Shown: positions 36,711 to 45,572 of the stretch, piece after piece
How the letters are laid out: every line of letters begins with the position of its first letter
Numbering within the stretch: the first letter of the stretch is position 1
Translations under genes and position numbers: made by a program
Source: Sulfitobacter sp. S223
GTDB lineage: Bacteria > Pseudomonadota > Alphaproteobacteria > Rhodobacterales > Rhodobacteraceae
DNA: 64,000 bases
Reading direction: 5' to 3'
NCBI RefSeq assembly: GCF_025143825.1
Contig: NZ_CP083560.1
Location: forward strand, 2,294,001-2,358,000
The notes under the pieces: generated by a model
What the model was told of the DNA's origin: nothing
What the model saw: the letters and a program-made list of their open reading frames with translations, nothing else
The model's database searches: none

Positions 36711-38900
36711 TTACCCGATGATTTTGTTCAGCGTTTCTGACGGGCGCATAACGGCAGCTGTTTTAGCCGCATCCGTGTGGAAATACCCGCCAAGATCGGC
36801 CGCCTGCCCCTGAACTGCTGCAAGTTCGGCAAGGATCGCGTCTTCGTTCGCGGCCAGAGCCTCTGCAATGGGGGCGAAATGTGCTGCAAGCTCCGCATCG
36901 CTGGATTGTCCGGCCAAGGCTTCGGCCCAGTAGCGGGCGAACCAGTAGTGGCTGTTGCGGTTGTCCGGCTCACCCACTTTGCGTGATGGTGAATGGCCGT
37001 TGTCCAGAATACCTTGGGTCGCTGCATCTACGGCCTGCCCCAAAACACGGGCTTTCTCGTTGCCTTTGCTATCTGCAAGGAACGTCAGGCTTTCACCAAG
37101 CGCGCAGAATTCACCCAGACTGTCCCACCGCAGGTGGTTTTCTTCCTGAAGCTGCTGCACGTGCTTGGGCGCAGAGCCACCCGCACCGGTTTCAAACAAC
37201 CCGCCGCCGTTCATCAACTTGACGATAGACAGCATCTTGGCGGATGTCGCCAATTCGAGGATCGGGAAGAGGTCTGTCAGGTAGTCGCGCAGCACATTGC
37301 CTGTAATCGCAATTGTGTTCTCGCCTTTTGTGATCGTTTCAAAGGACGCGCGGGTGGCCTCGCGCGGTGCCATAATTTCGAACTTGTCAGCAACACCTTT
37401 GGCCTCGAGGATCGGCTTCACATAAGCGATCAGCTCGGCATCATGGGCGCGGTTCTCGTCCAGCCAGAAAATAGCGCGGCAGCCTTCGGCTTTCTGACGG
37501 TCAATTGCAAGGTTCACCCAGTCTTCGATCGGCGCTTTGCGCGCAGAGGCCGACCGCCAGATATCGCCTGCCTCGACTTTGTGCTCATGCAAGACAGTGC
37601 CGTCCTCAAGGATCATCTTGACGGTGCCTGCTTGGCCGATCTCAAATGTGGTCGGGTGCGAGCCATATTCTTCGGCTTTTTGCGCCATCAGGCCAACGTT
37701 CTGGACAGTGCCCGCTGTGGCCGGGTTCAGCTTACCGTTCTCTTTGAAAAACTTGATGGTCTCGTCATAAACGGGCGCATAGGAATTATCCGGGATCACG
37801 CAGTTGGTGTCGGATTCCTTGCCATCCGGTCCCCAGCCCTTACCGCCGGCGCGGATCAGAGCAGGCATAGACGCATCGATAATCACATCGGAAGAGACAT
37901 GCAGGTTGGTGATGCCCTTGTCTGAATCGACCATATACATTGGCGGACGTGAGGCCATGCAGGCTTCAATATCAGCCATAATGGCGGCATCGTCTTTCAC
38001 GCGGGCCAGCAAATCACCCAGACCGGAGTTCGGGTTCACGCCAAGATCGCGCATCGCATCGCCGTGCTTTTCAAACACAGGTGCTAGAAACGCTTTTACG
38101 GCGTGACCAAAAATGATCGGGTCAGAGACCTTCATCATGGTTGCCTTCATGTGCAGCGAGAAAAGCGTGCCTTCGGCTTTCGTTTTCTCGATCTCGCTCG
38201 CAAGGAAATCCTGCAGCGCTGCCGCGCTCATGAATGTGGCATCGACGACAGTGCCAGCGGGATAGGCAATGCCATCCTTGAGAACTGTTTCACCTGCATC
38301 CGTTGTCAGCACGATTTTCGCGGTGGTGTCTTTGTCCAGGGTTGCGGAAACTTCGTTCGAAAAGAAATCGCCCCCCGACATAGCTGACACATGGGTTTTG
38401 CTGTCAGCAACCCAATCACCCATCCGGTGCGGGTTGTTCTGTGCAAAGCTCTTTACGGCTTTGGCGGCGCGGCGATCAGAGTTACCTTCGCGCAAAACAG
38501 GGTTCACAGCAGACCCCTTGATGCCATCATATTTGGCACGCACTTCTTTTTCAGCGTCCGTTTCAGGCGCCTCGGGGTAGTCCGGCAGCGCAAATCCTTG
38601 TGATTGAAGCTCTTTGATAGCGGCGACAAGCTGCGGCACCGATGCCGAAATGTTCGGCAACTTGATGACGTTTGCATCAGCCGTTTTCACCAAACGCCCG
38701 AGTTCGGCCAGATCATCCGACTGGCGCTGTGCCTCGTCCAGATGTTCAGGGAAAGTGGCAAGGATTCGGCCTGCAAGGCTGATATCTTTTGTGCCGACAG
38801 ACACGCCTGCGGCGGCTGCAAACTTCTGGATAATTGGCAGGAATGAGGCTGAAGCCAGTTCCGGCGCTTCGTCGACTTTGGTGTAAATGATATCGGACAT
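36711..38900 (-). CDS. icd: NADP-dependent isocitrate dehydrogenase, monomeric type
   Basis: 729 residues, the typical length of the monomeric enzyme (about 740). It oxidises isocitrate to 2-oxoglutarate with NADP+ in the TCA cycle. Family blocks include [14 protein letters not shown] at the N-terminus, [78 protein letters not shown] and [14 protein letters not shown]. It runs alone on the reverse strand, ends in a good terminator, and has a striking dyad at 38959-38978 upstream. Confidence 0.96.
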   Translation of the reverse strand: MSDIIYTKVDEAPELASASFLPIIQKFAAAAGVSVGTKDISLAGRILATFPEHLDEAQRQSDDLAELGRLVKTADANVIKLPNISASVPQLVAAIKELQSQGFALPDYPEAPETDAEKEVRAKYDGIKGSAVNPVLREGNSDRRAAKAVKSFAQNNPHRMGDWVADSKTHVSAMSGGDFFSNEVSATLDKDTTAKIVLTTDAGETVLKDGIAYPAGTVVDATFMSAAALQDFLASEIEKTKAEGTLFSLHMKATMMKVSDPIIFGHAVKAFLAPVFEKHGDAMRDLGVNPNSGLGDLLARVKDDAAIMADIEACMASRPPMYMVDSDKGITNLHVSSDVIIDASMPALIRAGGKGWGPDGKESDTNCVIPDNSYAPVYDETIKFFKENGKLNPATAGTVQNVGLMAQKAEEYGSHPTTFEIGQAGTVKMILEDGTVLHEHKVEAGDIWRSASARKAPIEDWVNLAIDRQKAEGCRAIFWLDENRAHDAELIAYVKPILEAKGVADKFEIMAPREATRASFETITKGENTIAITGNVLRDYLTDLFPILELATSAKMLSIVKLMNGGGLFETGAGGSAPKHVQQLQEENHLRWDSLGEFCALGESLTFLADSKGNEKARVLGQAVDAATQGILDNGHSPSRKVGEPDNRNSHYWFARYWAEALAGQSSDAELAAHFAPIAEALAANEDAILAELAAVQGQAADLGGYFHTDAAKTAAVMRPSETLNKIIG

Positions 38901-38958
38901 AGGAAACTCCTTGAGACGGGATTTTCCCTCTCATAGCCGACCCATCCGAAAACGTCGA

Positions 38959-38978
38959 CAGTATACCTTCGTATACTG
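38959..38978. promoter_or_regulatory. Perfect dyad CAGTATAC-CTTC-GTATACTG upstream of icd
   Basis: Two perfect 8-base arms around a 4-base spacer lie 59 to 78 bases before the icd start. A GTATAC core recalls operators of GntR-family regulators. It could also be part of the promoter or a leader hairpin. The regulator is unknown. Confidence 0.5.
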
Positions 38979-39297
38979 AAAAAACTGCGCATCTTGGATC
39001 AGGTGTTTATGGCTCGGTTTCTTACCACTGAAGCCTCTACGTCATGAAATTCATGCGAACGAGGCCAACCCAGCTACAACCTGTACCAGCCATTCGACTT
39101 GGGTTCCTTCACTGCAAGCAGTCAAACAAGATCAAGCGCTGGCTTCAGACACTGCCTCGCAGCGCGATGTATCAGCTGAATTTTGCGGTCGACGACCACG
39201 GCTCGGCAAATGCCCGTAAGTCAACAGCCCTATCATTGTGATTTTCTGAACGAAATGGCTGCCTTGCGCGTTAACAAGTGAAATCAATGGAGAATTC
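38979..39297. other. Intergenic region upstream of icd and the L,D-transpeptidase
   Basis: About 320 bases between divergent genes. A small forward frame (39044-39241) has no ribosome site or homologous look. The promoter of the L,D-transpeptidase is expected in the last 100 bases; TGGAGAATTC precedes its ATG. Confidence 0.45.
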
Positions 39298-40248
39298 ATG
39301 CGTATTTTATTTGCAGCAGTAGCAACCTGTCTTTCAACTTCGGCATTTGCTTTGACACCGACAGACGTTGAGGATGCCCAATATGCCGGAGGCGAACTGC
39401 CCTCGGGTCAATCAGGGATAGTTGTGAAACTGCAGGTCCTGCTTGATCGATCGGGTATCTCACCTGGTGTGATCGACGGGTACAAAGGAGGGATGAGCGA
39501 GAGCGCCTTGCGCGGGTTCGAGGCCCGTGAGGGATTGAAGGTCGATGGAATTTTGGACAGTGAAGTTTGGTCAATTCTGGGCGGACAGGCTGCCGCCCCA
39601 ATCCTGATGAAATATACGATCACGCCCGAAGACGCGGCCGATCTTACAGATAAAATTCCAGATAACGTCGCCGAGAAAGCGGCGATGGATAAGCTTGGCT
39701 ATACCAGCGTGACCGAAAGCCTCGCCGAACGGTTCCACATGGATGAGGACTTTTTGAAACAACTCAATCCTGAATCTGACTTTGCCGAAGGCGCTACGAT
39801 CACCGTCGTCGACGCAGGCGAAAAGATGTCACAAGAAGTCGCACGCATCGAAATCCGAAAATCGGATCGCCGTGCCGTCGCGTTTGACCAAGACGGGAAT
39901 ATGATTGTGAATTATCCCGTAGCGATCGGTTCGGATCAGACGCCGTCGCCCGACGGCTCTGTCGAGATTACAGCCATCGCAATGGACCCCACCTACAGTT
40001 ACCGGCCCGATGTCAATTTCACTGCAGATGGCGTGAAAGAAGACCTGACCCTGCCCCCGGGCCCGAATGGTCCGGTTGGCTCCGTGTGGCTTGATCTGTC
40101 GAAACCGACCTATGGGCTGCATGGCACCGATACCCCGTCAGAGTTGTTCAGCGCGGCAAGCCACGGATGCGTACGCTTCACAAACTGGGATATCGAAGAG
40201 TTGGCGTATCTTGTCAGTCCCGGGGTCATAGTGGAATTTGTGGAATGA
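39298..40248 (+). CDS. L,D-transpeptidase (YkuD) with peptidoglycan-binding domain
   Basis: 316 residues. A signal peptide (about 1-19, ending SAFA) leads to a PG_binding_1 domain (VVKLQVLLDRSGISPGVIDGYKGGMSESALRGFEAREGLKVDG, about 42-95), a LysM-like segment (about 140-185) and a YkuD catalytic domain. The active site HGTDT...SHGCVRFTNWD has Cys291. It forms 3-3 cross-links or anchors proteins to peptidoglycan in the periplasm. GGAG lies before the ATG. The next gene starts inside its last codon. Confidence 0.92.
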   Translation: MRILFAAVATCLSTSAFALTPTDVEDAQYAGGELPSGQSGIVVKLQVLLDRSGISPGVIDGYKGGMSESALRGFEAREGLKVDGILDSEVWSILGGQAAAPILMKYTITPEDAADLTDKIPDNVAEKAAMDKLGYTSVTESLAERFHMDEDFLKQLNPESDFAEGATITVVDAGEKMSQEVARIEIRKSDRRAVAFDQDGNMIVNYPVAIGSDQTPSPDGSVEITAIAMDPTYSYRPDVNFTADGVKEDLTLPPGPNGPVGSVWLDLSKPTYGLHGTDTPSELFSAASHGCVRFTNWDIEELAYLVSPGVIVEFVE

Positions 40249-41024
40249 TCAGAGCCTGTCTGCTAACTCTTGCGATGGCTCTTCCGCTTGAGGCGCAAGA
40301 GTTGGCACCGGAAACCTCAAAGCTTCCCAAGGTTAGCGGTGCATTAACCGAAGCTGATGCACCGTCTTCGCCCAGCACCGAAAACAGTACTTCGGAAAGC
40401 GGTGATGTTGCGCCGGGGATGCGCGATCAGTTGCGCGTCAGTGATCAAGAGTACGCTAGGTGTCTCGCAGATTTAGATGAATTGGGTGTTCAGTATACCG
40501 AAGTTGCCCCGATTATACCGGACGGCGACAAGGACTGCGGTGTCTTGAGGCCGCTCACCATCACCCACGTCGCGTCTGATATCGAGATCCTGCCACCGGC
40601 TACAGTTCGTTGCGATACGGCACGCGCCCTCGGCAGGTGGACACAAGATTTTGTTTTACCTGCAAGTACACGCCTCTCTGCACGCGGCGAGTTGACCGCT
40701 ATGGAAAACGGATCCGGTTATGTTTGCCGCCGCCGTAACAACCTTCCCGATGGAAAGCTGTCAGAGCATGCATTCGGGAATGCATTCGATTTGATGGCGT
40801 TCCGATTTGCAGATGGCTCTCGCATTGCTGTGCAGCCGCGTGAAGCTGACGGGTCAATGGAAGAAGCCTTTCAGGACGCGACGCGCGGTTCTGCCTGTTT
40901 GGAATTTTCGACTGTGCTTGGGCCAGGATCGAATGCGTCACACGCGGATCACTTGCACTTCGACATCATTGCTCGGAACAACGGCTTTCGTCTGTGCGAG
41001 CAAGGCGGTGTCGATCCTGAGTGA
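40245..41024 (+). CDS. Extensin-like (VanY/DacB-like) peptidase
   Basis: 259 residues from ATG 40245, overlapping the previous stop (ATGA). A signal peptide (MIRACLLTLAMALPLEA) and a Pro/Ser-rich spacer precede the extensin-like C-terminal domain. That domain has VRCDTARALGRW, YVCRRRNN, SEHAFGNAFDLMAF (His/Asp zinc ligands) and SHADHLHFDI (His motif). This arrangement matches the LAS/VanY-related metal peptidase fold. Translational coupling to the L,D-transpeptidase suggests joint peptidoglycan maturation or trimming. Confidence 0.85.
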   Translation: MIRACLLTLAMALPLEAQELAPETSKLPKVSGALTEADAPSSPSTENSTSESGDVAPGMRDQLRVSDQEYARCLADLDELGVQYTEVAPIIPDGDKDCGVLRPLTITHVASDIEILPPATVRCDTARALGRWTQDFVLPASTRLSARGELTAMENGSGYVCRRRNNLPDGKLSEHAFGNAFDLMAFRFADGSRIAVQPREADGSMEEAFQDATRGSACLEFSTVLGPGSNASHADHLHFDIIARNNGFRLCEQGGVDPE

Positions 41025-41455
41025 CAATGATCGCTACGTTGTCGGTGACTGGCAACATCCCCGTAAATCGGATTGGCGATTGCTTCTGTGGTTGGCACCT
41101 CGTTTGCAATCATATGGTAAAACCAGCGATCGCGACGGGCAGCTCGACCCCGTAGCGACGCCCTGCGCCCGACCGTTCTGGACGTGATAGCGCAACACTT
41201 CGACCCGCGAGGGTGGGTGATGTAAATAAGGCCGCAAGAGCGGACCTCCATCAACAAGCTAACCAATGTCTCATTAATGACAAATGCGTCAGCGCATTGG
41301 ACTTGCCCCAAAGTCGGCTTCCGTGCGTTTTGCTGCAAATATGCGTCCCGGATTGACACGCGGATAGAACGACGGTTCGCCGCGAGGTCAAATATATATA
41401 TTAATAAAGGGAAAGCATGCTCCCCCTTTACTCTGACAGTCGGCGTATCATCACA
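41025..41455. other. Intergenic region between convergent genes
   Basis: About 430 bases follow the extensin-like gene. Frames on both strands are short with no family resemblance. A hairpin near the right end probably terminates the reverse-strand gene. Confidence 0.45.
41406..41429 (-). terminator. Possible terminator of the lysine-rich protein gene
   Basis: On the reverse strand AAAGGGGG-AGCATGCT-TTCCCTTT can form a stem (outer AAAGGG/CCCTTT, inner G-T pairs) followed by ATTAATATATA. It starts 27 bases beyond the stop. Confidence 0.4.
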
Positions 41456-42451
41456 TCAGAATATGGCGCGTGCGATGCGGATCAGCTGCAAAGTTTCAAA
41501 AGCGCTGTCGTGCAAGGTCACCAGTTCACCATTCACAACCGCATAGTTATAACCCGGCTCAAGCTCCGGCAGCTTGTAAGCTTGACGCAATTCGCGCTGC
41601 GTCAGGGCAGCCGTCGGCGCAACACGCAGACCTGCAGGCAGGTTTTCGACCCGCGCCAGATCATTAATCCGCAAAAGTGATGTGTAATCTTTATCGGTCA
41701 GCAAAACGGGCTGACCATCTATCAAAGCATAGCGGTTGCCTGATGGTGCGGGACGAAGCCCGTATAGCGATGCTATCTGGTCCGAGCTGAGCAGCAGGTT
41801 ATCATAAAGAGGCACGTTAGCGCCCAGATACTGGTCGCGCTGTTCGAGATAGATTCGATCAAGCCGATCATCGTCATACCCTACCCACTCGTCATAGGTC
41901 ACGCCTTGTTTGGCAAGACCGGGAGGAACGCATGGAGGGTCTTTCTTTGCGAGCCCAGGGGGACAATTGCGATATGTCAGGAGTTGCTCGTCAGAGACAT
42001 CGAAGAAGTTGATCTGGGACCCCAACAAGGCAAGCGGCGCGGCACCAAGCAACGCGGTCATGTCACGCCCCCGAGGGGCAATCACCTGCAGAACTTCATC
42101 TGAAATACGCGCACGGTCTTCTTTCGACCGTTTAACCTTGGCTTCGATCTTGTCGGAGTTATTTTTGTCAGACTTATTTTTGTCGGGCTTCTGGGATTTA
42201 TTGACTTGCTTGGCCTTCTGCTTGTTTCCCTTATCCGCCTTTTTGTTATTTTTAGCCTTCTTCGGCTTGTTCTTTTTAGCTGCCTTTTGGCCCTTATCCT
42301 TGTCGTTTTTTATTTCAACAATCTGATCGTCCTGCAATGTTGGCAAGGTCACAACTGAAAGCGCAGACGTTGGCAGAGAAACGCTTGTCGCGAGGGCGGG
42401 TGTGGTTGCACAGGCAAGCAGCGTTGCAAGAGCGAGGGGCATATGTCTCAT
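41456..42451 (-). CDS. Exported lysine-rich protein with a CPPGLA motif
   Basis: 331 residues. A signal peptide (cleavage near residue 21, ALA/TS) is followed by a very Lys/Asn/Asp-rich low-complexity tract (about 47-115; KKNKPKKAKNNKKADKGNK type). A folded region then holds NCPPGLAKKDPPCVPPGLAKQGV (about residue 163), YDEWVGYDDDRLDRIYLEQRDQYL, and two similar segments near the end (SGNRYALIDGQPVLLTDKDYTSLLRI and EPGYNYAVVNGELVTLHDSAFETLQLI). The CPPGLAK motif is frequent in exported proteins of this group with no known role. The basic tract may bind an acidic polymer or nucleic acid. Confidence 0.7.
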   Translation of the reverse strand: MRHMPLALATLLACATTPALATSVSLPTSALSVVTLPTLQDDQIVEIKNDKDKGQKAAKKNKPKKAKNNKKADKGNKQKAKQVNKSQKPDKNKSDKNNSDKIEAKVKRSKEDRARISDEVLQVIAPRGRDMTALLGAAPLALLGSQINFFDVSDEQLLTYRNCPPGLAKKDPPCVPPGLAKQGVTYDEWVGYDDDRLDRIYLEQRDQYLGANVPLYDNLLLSSDQIASLYGLRPAPSGNRYALIDGQPVLLTDKDYTSLLRINDLARVENLPAGLRVAPTAALTQRELRQAYKLPELEPGYNYAVVNGELVTLHDSAFETLQLIRIARAIF

Positions 42452-42984
42452 ATTTGGGCCTTCATATAATTGCGACGGATCAAACAGGCTGCATTGATCC
42501 GAAATGCGCCTGATTTTCGAAGTAAAAAACTACTCATTTGGCCTGTCACCAAGGCGCAAAATTGCAGGGTACGTAGGTTAACGAATGGGACGTAGACAAG
42601 GTTCCTGTGAATCCGGCACTATTGCCCTACCCCCCCGAACCAAAGTGATAACGAAGCAAAAACCGGACTGGTTCGTTCGGTGGCGTTATGGTCGTTTGCT
42701 CTTAACATTATCGCAGACCTTGCGTTGACCCAAAATGCAGGATCGGTCAATTTTGGGCCCATTCTTGCCGGTCGGAACGTGCGTGACGAACGACCGGTGC
42801 CAGTCTATTTGCCTGATGTACACGTCTGGCAAACCGATCTGATGCGAGATCACTAAAGCCCCATACAATGGTCGAATATTGTGCGTGCATCTCTTGATTG
42901 TACAATTGTACCCGCGAGAAGGACCTGATGGTGAGCGCCATCACGTCGAGAAGATCATGCAAATTCTGGACGGTCATGCGTCTG
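42452..42984. other. Intergenic, no gene recognised
   Basis: This stretch lies upstream of the lysine-rich gene. It should hold its promoter; short frames on both strands have no recognisable product. It borders the pseudogene patch to the right. Confidence 0.45.
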
Positions 42985-43230
42985 GTTGAAACTATCACGT
43001 GGACGCTTCCGGCGGCAATGCGTCGAGCTTTACAGCGCGGTCTCGACGCGCATTGATCCTGCCCACATCGTCACGGACACCGAGTGTCGCACACACCGCG
43101 AGCAAGAGCGGTATCTCGAAACGGTATTGGACATCTGCAACTGGAACAAGGCCCGCGCTGCGCGACTTTACCGTTCAGGATGGCGAAACCCCAAGCGGAT
43201 CTGGAAGCTTCTGACTGCGCTTCAGGAATT
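42985..43230 (+). pseudogene. Possible relic of a Fis-type helix-turn-helix regulator
   Basis: A frame here reads THREQERYLETVLDICNWNKARAARLYRSG, which resembles the C-terminal Fis helix of NtrC-family activators (LExxGWNKARAARxLGVSRPTL), after which the pattern is lost. No ATPase domain is present upstream. The resemblance is short. Confidence 0.3.
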
Positions 43231-43299
43231 GAAGCGTTTTGTGGAAAACAAGGGCAAGCGTCACCCGATTGGGCAGGAACATGGCGCCGCCAAAAACAG

Positions 43300-43745
43300 A
43301 AGATCGTGGACGGAAAAGCGCAAGGCGGAGGCGGCAGATGTCGGATATTCGACGCAGCCCACACAGCTTGTGCTGGCCACAAGGATGTCAGGCAAAGCCA
43401 ATATGTCGGATTTTTCTGGCATGGACCAACAAAACGATGATGGTCGTAGGCCCGAACAACCCGGCCCATGACATCTGTGCCGCCCTGTGGGAGGCGAATG
43501 CCGATGTGACGATGCTCCAGCGACCTTCAACCCATATCGTGCGGTCCGACACGCCGATGGCTATCGGCGGGGTGGCTTGTCTAGCGAAGAGGCAGTGGCC
43601 TCAGGGATGACCACGGAAAAGGCCGATATGGTCTTTGTCTCACTGCCATACCGGATCATGCATAAGTTTCAGACCCCGCTCTATGACCAGATAAAGCAGC
43701 GCGACGCCGGGTTCGACGCAGAACCGGAAGCCGCCCATGCTGCCG
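43300..43745 (+). pseudogene. Flavin-containing monooxygenase fragment
   Basis: Successive frames give PTQLVLATRMSGKANMSDFSGMDQ, then VVGPNNPAHDICAALWEANADVTMLQRPSTHIVRSD (the second Rossmann motif, normally VVIGSNNSAHDI) and SEEAVASGMTTEKADMVFVSLPYRIMHKFQTPLYDQIKQRDA. These are consecutive parts of one flavoprotein monooxygenase. At least one frameshift (about 43565) and missing ends show it is inactive. Confidence 0.75.
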
Positions 43746-43882
43746 GTGCTCATAGAAGCTGTCGCGTGGGGCTGAGCGGAAATACGCGACGGTAAATATG
43801 AAAGCTGAGGTGCCTTAATGGGCGTTCAGAGCCCACTATCACAATGTCTCTCCTTCGATGAAAGCGCTAGCCAGCACAGAAA

Positions 43883-45307
43883 TCACTCGATCTTGAATGG
43901 TACGCTCCCTCGGGTACTGTGATCGATTTTGATCTCTTTTCCAATCGGGGGAACGGAGCGGTGAAAGCAGTCTGCACGCTCACAAATACGGCAACTGGAG
44001 CCAATCGGCTCAAAGTTCTGCTCATTGGTTAAGTCTAGATCGTCCGCATAGACGACATGTCCTGCATGTTTGATCTCACAACCCAGCCCAATCACGTATT
44101 TTCGCACAGGCGACTTAAACCCCGCAACGCGTTTGGTTTGATCAAACGCGAGAGACAGGTATTTTACGCCGTCCGGTGTTATGGCCAGTTGACGCAATAT
44201 CTCACCCGGAGATTGAAACGCATGATGTACGTTCCACAACGGACAGCTGCCCCCGAAACGCGTAAACTGTAAGGAGGTAGCACTGTGGCGCTTTGTGATA
44301 TTGCCGGCCTGATCAATACGCAAGAAATAGAACGGTATGCCCCTGTTCCCGCCCCGCTGTAGTGTGCTTAGTCTATGGCATACCTGCTCTGTGCTTGCAT
44401 CGAACTGGAACGCAAGCTTTTCGAGATCGTGCCGTTGTTCTTTCGCGGCATTTGCGAAATCCGAGTAAGGTAAAAGAACTGCACCTGCAAAATAGTTCGC
44501 AAAGGTCAAACGACAAACCTCACGCGCAGCCTCGGTGTGAAAATCCGCCGCATCAAGCAGGTTTTCAACAAGCTTACTCTGTTCGATCAGGCCCACTTGG
44601 TAAGCCAGCTGAAACAGGTTCGTGGCCTTGGTTGATGCCGCATTCAGATACAGGGTCTTCGTCGCAGTTTCGAACGACCGGATGGTGCCGGAGCTGGGCT
44701 TGTCTTTGCGCAGGACAACATGCACGCCATGCGTCTTGCTCAGGTAGTCCACCAGATCTGCGTGCCGGTCCGCCCCGCCGCGATCAAGTGACCGCGAAAA
44801 GCCCTCGGCTGCGCGGTCCAGCTCGTCAATATAGTTGTCATTGTAGTGAAAGTGATCGCGCACCTCTTCGTAGGGCAAGGGTGCCAGAGACGCTTCGCGG
44901 TCTTTCAGCGCATTGTCGACGCGGCCCAGCTGTTCACGTGACTTTTGGAACATCGCGTAGAGATCAAGAAAGGCCTTTGTCACGTTTGGAGCGTTTGTCG
45001 CTGCGACTTTTATTTCCTGTGTCAGCACTTCGTTGTCTGCAAAAATGGGGTCGGTCAAAATTTCTTGCAGGTCTACAGACACCTTGCCAGCCCCATCAAG
45101 CGCGAGTTCTGTAAGGTCAAAGTTGAAGGCATCAACCAATGCTAGAATAACCGAGCCGGACAGCGCCCGCTGATTATTTTCTATTTGATTTAAATAACTT
45201 GTGGATATTGCAATCTGCTGCGCGAACATCGCCTGCGTCAGATTAAGGCTCTGCCTCAGAAGTCGGATGCGGGCACCGGCGAAGATTTTTCGTGAACTGT
45301 TTGGCAT
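43883..45307 (-). CDS. Short-chain fatty acyl transcriptional regulator, ScfR/RamB type
   Basis: 474 residues. An XRE helix-turn-helix (about 10-65, IRLLRQSLNLTQAMFAQQIAISTSYLNQIENNQRALSG) is followed by an IrrE/ImmA-like region (about 170-310) and a DUF2083 C-terminal domain. The last part has Cys motifs CPLWNVHHAFQSPG, GLGCEIKHAGH and SCRICERADCFHRSVPP, typical of the family. RamB and ScfR control acetate/propionate genes in response to acyl-CoA. It is divergent from prpE with 265 bases between the starts, the standard place for such a regulator. Confidence 0.9.
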   Translation of the reverse strand: MPNSSRKIFAGARIRLLRQSLNLTQAMFAQQIAISTSYLNQIENNQRALSGSVILALVDAFNFDLTELALDGAGKVSVDLQEILTDPIFADNEVLTQEIKVAATNAPNVTKAFLDLYAMFQKSREQLGRVDNALKDREASLAPLPYEEVRDHFHYNDNYIDELDRAAEGFSRSLDRGGADRHADLVDYLSKTHGVHVVLRKDKPSSGTIRSFETATKTLYLNAASTKATNLFQLAYQVGLIEQSKLVENLLDAADFHTEAAREVCRLTFANYFAGAVLLPYSDFANAAKEQRHDLEKLAFQFDASTEQVCHRLSTLQRGGNRGIPFYFLRIDQAGNITKRHSATSLQFTRFGGSCPLWNVHHAFQSPGEILRQLAITPDGVKYLSLAFDQTKRVAGFKSPVRKYVIGLGCEIKHAGHVVYADDLDLTNEQNFEPIGSSCRICERADCFHRSVPPIGKEIKIDHSTRGSVPFKIE

Positions 45308-45572
45308 TTATACTTTTTCGCAATTTGCATTTACATTTGTGTAATTAGTTGCATGTTATCACGTTCAGCCCTTTGGAAAACAACTATTTGCGTTAGTAAA
45401 GTTACCCAACGTAATGACGATTCTAGAAGGCGCACGGACCGGGAGGGGACACCGTTGTTTTTTGACTTTTGCTCTCTCTGATGGCGACAAGCTGGCGAGC
45501 AGAATTCGCCCTGGCCTGCTCGACTGTTCCGCCCTCCTTGGCTCGTCGTTCTCAATTTGGGAGAGCGCACTA
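45308..45572. promoter_or_regulatory. Divergent control region of scfR-type gene and prpE
   Basis: This region holds both promoters. Near the regulator start is an AT-rich block with repeated TTTGCA/TTGCAT words (TTCGCAATTTGCATTTAC at 45318-45335 and TTAGTTGCATG at 45346-45356), reminiscent of RamB-type TTTGCAAA elements. The site assignment is tentative. GGGAG precedes the prpE ATG. Confidence 0.4.

Noticed and set aside
45414..45572. Longer start for prpE
   Set aside because: The added 53 residues are unlike PrpE N-termini, while ATG 45573 has GGGAG upstream and gives the standard MAGYTETY start.
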